Below are positions 62,795 to 64,000 of a stretch of DNA of 64,000 nt, in pieces. The position numbers and the translations under genes were made by a program. Source of the DNA: Roseiarcus sp963779095 (GTDB taxonomy: Bacteria; Pseudomonadota; Alphaproteobacteria; Rhizobiales; Beijerinckiaceae); assembly GCA_963779095.1 (NCBI GenBank), contig CAVZWU010000001.1, positions 186,001 to 250,000 of the forward strand, given 5' to 3'. Each line of letters opens with the position of its first letter. The stretch's first letter is position 1. The notes below the pieces were generated by a model. That model was not told the origin of the DNA. It saw nothing but the letters and a program-made list of their open reading frames with translations, and ran no database searches.

Positions 62795-62967
62795 GCGCGA
62801 ATTTCGGCGAAAGAAAACGAAAGTGAAAGAAAGCAAAATGGCTTTCTTTTGCTTTCTTTTGCTTTCTTTCGCTTTCTTTTAGTTTTCGGAATCGGGACTT
62901 TTCAAAGGGTTATGGCCGAAAAAAGCCAAAAAAATTTTCTTCCTTTCCGACTCGCGCGACAGGTTGC
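62795..62967 (-). repeat. Copy B of the ~165-bp repeat, inverted relative to copy A
   Basis: The complement of this stretch reads GCAACCTG, AAAATTTTTTTGGC, ATAACCCTTTGAAAAGTC, CGATTCCGAAAA, TAAAAGAAAGCGAAA, several AAAGCAAAAG units, GCCATTTTGCTTT and CGTTTTCTTTCG, the same order as copy A at 55446-55607. The unit number of the AAAGCAAA tract differs. Either strand gives open frames (for example one with FGIGTFQRVMAEKSQKNF), but both copies vary in frame content, so I treat it as a repeat. Confidence 0.85.
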
Positions 62968-63267
62968 AATCGAGCGACGTTTCAAGCAGCCACAGCCTCT
63001 CCCCGCCGGTTTGCGGCCCGGGCGCCGAACGGAAGCGATTCCGATTAACATGAATATGTAATCCTATGATTTTGATTTTGTCAAGCACGATCCGACTCTG
63101 ACGGCGATACCTGCTGGTCTGCCCGGCTATTGAACTGTGGAAGGGTCCGCCGCTCATGGAGGCGTCCTGGCCGGGCTTGGCCGCCATCCACAAGAACATG
63201 AGCTAATCAGGAGAAACAGTTGAGAGGAAACACATATCTGTGATAACAGGGATTATCGCGGCCGCTC
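62968..63267. other. Intergenic region, AT-richer stretch
   Basis: About 300 bases between repeat copy B and the short tandem repeat. The part around 63050-63090 is AT-rich. Nothing recognised. Confidence 0.4.
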
Positions 63268-63335
63268 GGCCATGACGGCCGGTGCAAGGCCGGCCATGAC
63301 GGCCGGTGCAAGGCTCTGCCATGACGGCCGGTGAA
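63268..63335 (+). repeat. Short tandem repeat, three copies of CCATGACGGCCGGTG
   Basis: CCATGACGGCCGGTG occurs at 63270-63284, 63294-63308 and 63319-63333. The first two copies share the longer unit ending GCAAGGC; the period is 24-25 bases. Each unit contains the palindrome GGCC. It lies 200 bases upstream of the isochorismatase-family gene. Confidence 0.8.
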
Positions 63336-63537
63336 TGTGATTGCTCGAAAACAACGTCTAAGCGCGATGAGAGCCAACAATCCCGCGCTTGCCTGGCCTT
63401 TCCCGATGACCGCCCGGCGGGGCGACAGGCATGGTCCTTGCGTGCATCGCTATGACCGGCCGACCGGAGGGGGCCGCTGATCTTTGGCGGCGCCGTCGCG
63501 AACTCCGATTGGCGCCGTCCTTAACGCGGCGTGGCGC

Positions 63538-64000
63538 ATGAACGAAACCATAGACCTGGCGGCCGAACCCTACGCCTTCGCGCTCGCGCCTAAGCATTGC
63601 GCGCTCCTGATCATCGACATGCAGCGCGATTTTCTGGAGCCCGGGGGCTTTGGCGAAATGCTCGGCAACGACGTTTCGCAACTGCGCCGCACCATTGAAC
63701 CGAACCGAAAGCTGCTCGCGGCATGGCGCGAGGCTGGGCTTCCGGTGCTCCATACCCGCGAAGGTCATCGGCCGGACCTCGCCGATTTGCCGCCGGCCAA
63801 AAAGATCCGCGGCAAGAGCCAGACCACGATCGGCGACGCCGGTCCGATGGGCCGCATTCTCGTACGGGGCGAACCCGGCCACGACATCATTCCGGAGCTT
63901 TATCCGACGCTCGGCGAACCGGTGATCGACAAGCCCGGCAAGGGCGCATTCCACGCCACCGATCTGCACGCCATCCTGCAGCACCGGGATGTGAAGCAAC
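63538..64000 (+). CDS. Isochorismatase-family cysteine hydrolase, biuret-amidohydrolase-like (cut by the window end)
   Basis: 154 residues visible from ATG at 63538. Catalytic Asp in ALLIIDMQRDFLEPGGFGEM, VLHTREGHRPDLADLPPAKK, GEPGHDIIPELYP, and catalytic Lys in VIDKPGKGAFHATDL. The catalytic Cys should follow beyond the edge. The spacing matches biuret amidohydrolase / N-carbamoyl amidase members of the family better than true isochorismatases. The product would be ammonia plus a ureide acid. No ribosome binding site is obvious. Confidence 0.85.
   Translation, partial: MNETIDLAAEPYAFALAPKHCALLIIDMQRDFLEPGGFGEMLGNDVSQLRRTIEPNRKLLAAWREAGLPVLHTREGHRPDLADLPPAKKIRGKSQTTIGDAGPMGRILVRGEPGHDIIPELYPTLGEPVIDKPGKGAFHATDLHAILQHRDVKQ

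Noticed and set aside
62660..63061. Protein-coding gene in repeat copy B (FGIGTFQRVMAEKS frame)
   Set aside because: A similar frame exists on the minus strand in copy A, but the low-complexity AAAGCAAA tract differs in length between copies and flanking codons do not match; more likely a repeat that happens to stay open.
63268..63335. A short CRISPR-like array
   Set aside because: The units are 15-23 bases with almost no spacers, and no cas genes are near. It is a plain tandem repeat.

Overview
The window looks like a GC-rich chromosome segment from an alphaproteobacterium, most likely of the order Hyphomicrobiales (Rhizobiales). This rests on a complete PhyR-NepR-EcfG general stress response (GSR) system, HWE/HisKA_2 histidine kinases, an alphaproteobacterial type of PEP-CTERM tail, and short intergenic palindromes of kinds common in rhizobial genomes. 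I see no rRNA, tRNA or CRISPR.

Layout. 0-3.2 kb: a branched-chain amino-acid ABC transporter (binding protein and a fused LivH-LivM permease) whose 3' end abuts an IS630 remnant. 3.7-18 kb: a GSR island with phyR, three HWE/HisKA_2-type sensor kinases, two nepR genes, ecfG, a single-domain receiver and a set of small stress proteins (CsbD, DUF2934, MPRGDK-type, DUF1328, His-rich, DUF1003, transglutaminase, PRC-barrel, PNPOx-like). Many of these are preceded by GGAAC-N16/17-(C/G)GTT, the known EcfG promoter. An IS630 element interrupted by an IS110 element lies inside the island. 18-24 kb: a GH3 beta-glucosidase, an HTH/coiled-coil protein, a cytosine-deaminase-like amidohydrolase and a questin-oxidase-like protein. 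24-31.5 kb: a sugar or polyol locus (CUT1-type binding protein, two permeases, HAD phosphatase, FGGY kinase, BtpA-like protein, SDR). 31.5-38.3 kb: an MHS-type MFS transporter, a gamma-glutamyltransferase-family enzyme, a hydantoinase/dihydropyrimidinase and an HpxZ-like protein. 39-43 kb: PEP-CTERM protein, two SDRs, DUF4239 and a pterin dehydratase. 43-51 kb: two tandem paralogous small membrane proteins with GSR promoters, PPK2, an amidase, a P-type ATPase and a Na/Pi cotransporter. 51-55 kb: TetR/redoxin divergent pair, PRC-barrel protein and two unknown genes of unusual composition. 55.4-63 kb: 8-oxoguanine deaminase, a NitT/TauT ABC importer, cytochrome c and two methyltransferases, flanked by inverted copies of a ~165-bp repeat. 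63.5 kb to the end: start of an isochorismatase-family amidohydrolase.

Two themes link the genes. The first is a large EcfG regulon packed around its own regulators, with a distant outpost at 43 kb. The second is a scattered set of enzymes for purine, pyrimidine or ureide nitrogen.

Caution: I count about 31 single-base frameshifts in conserved genes, roughly 27 of them insertions, often in short homopolymers, and most lie between 25.6 and 61.6 kb. This looks like sequencing error rather than gene decay. Frameshifted genes are therefore listed as CDS spanning the whole reading, with the break positions given.
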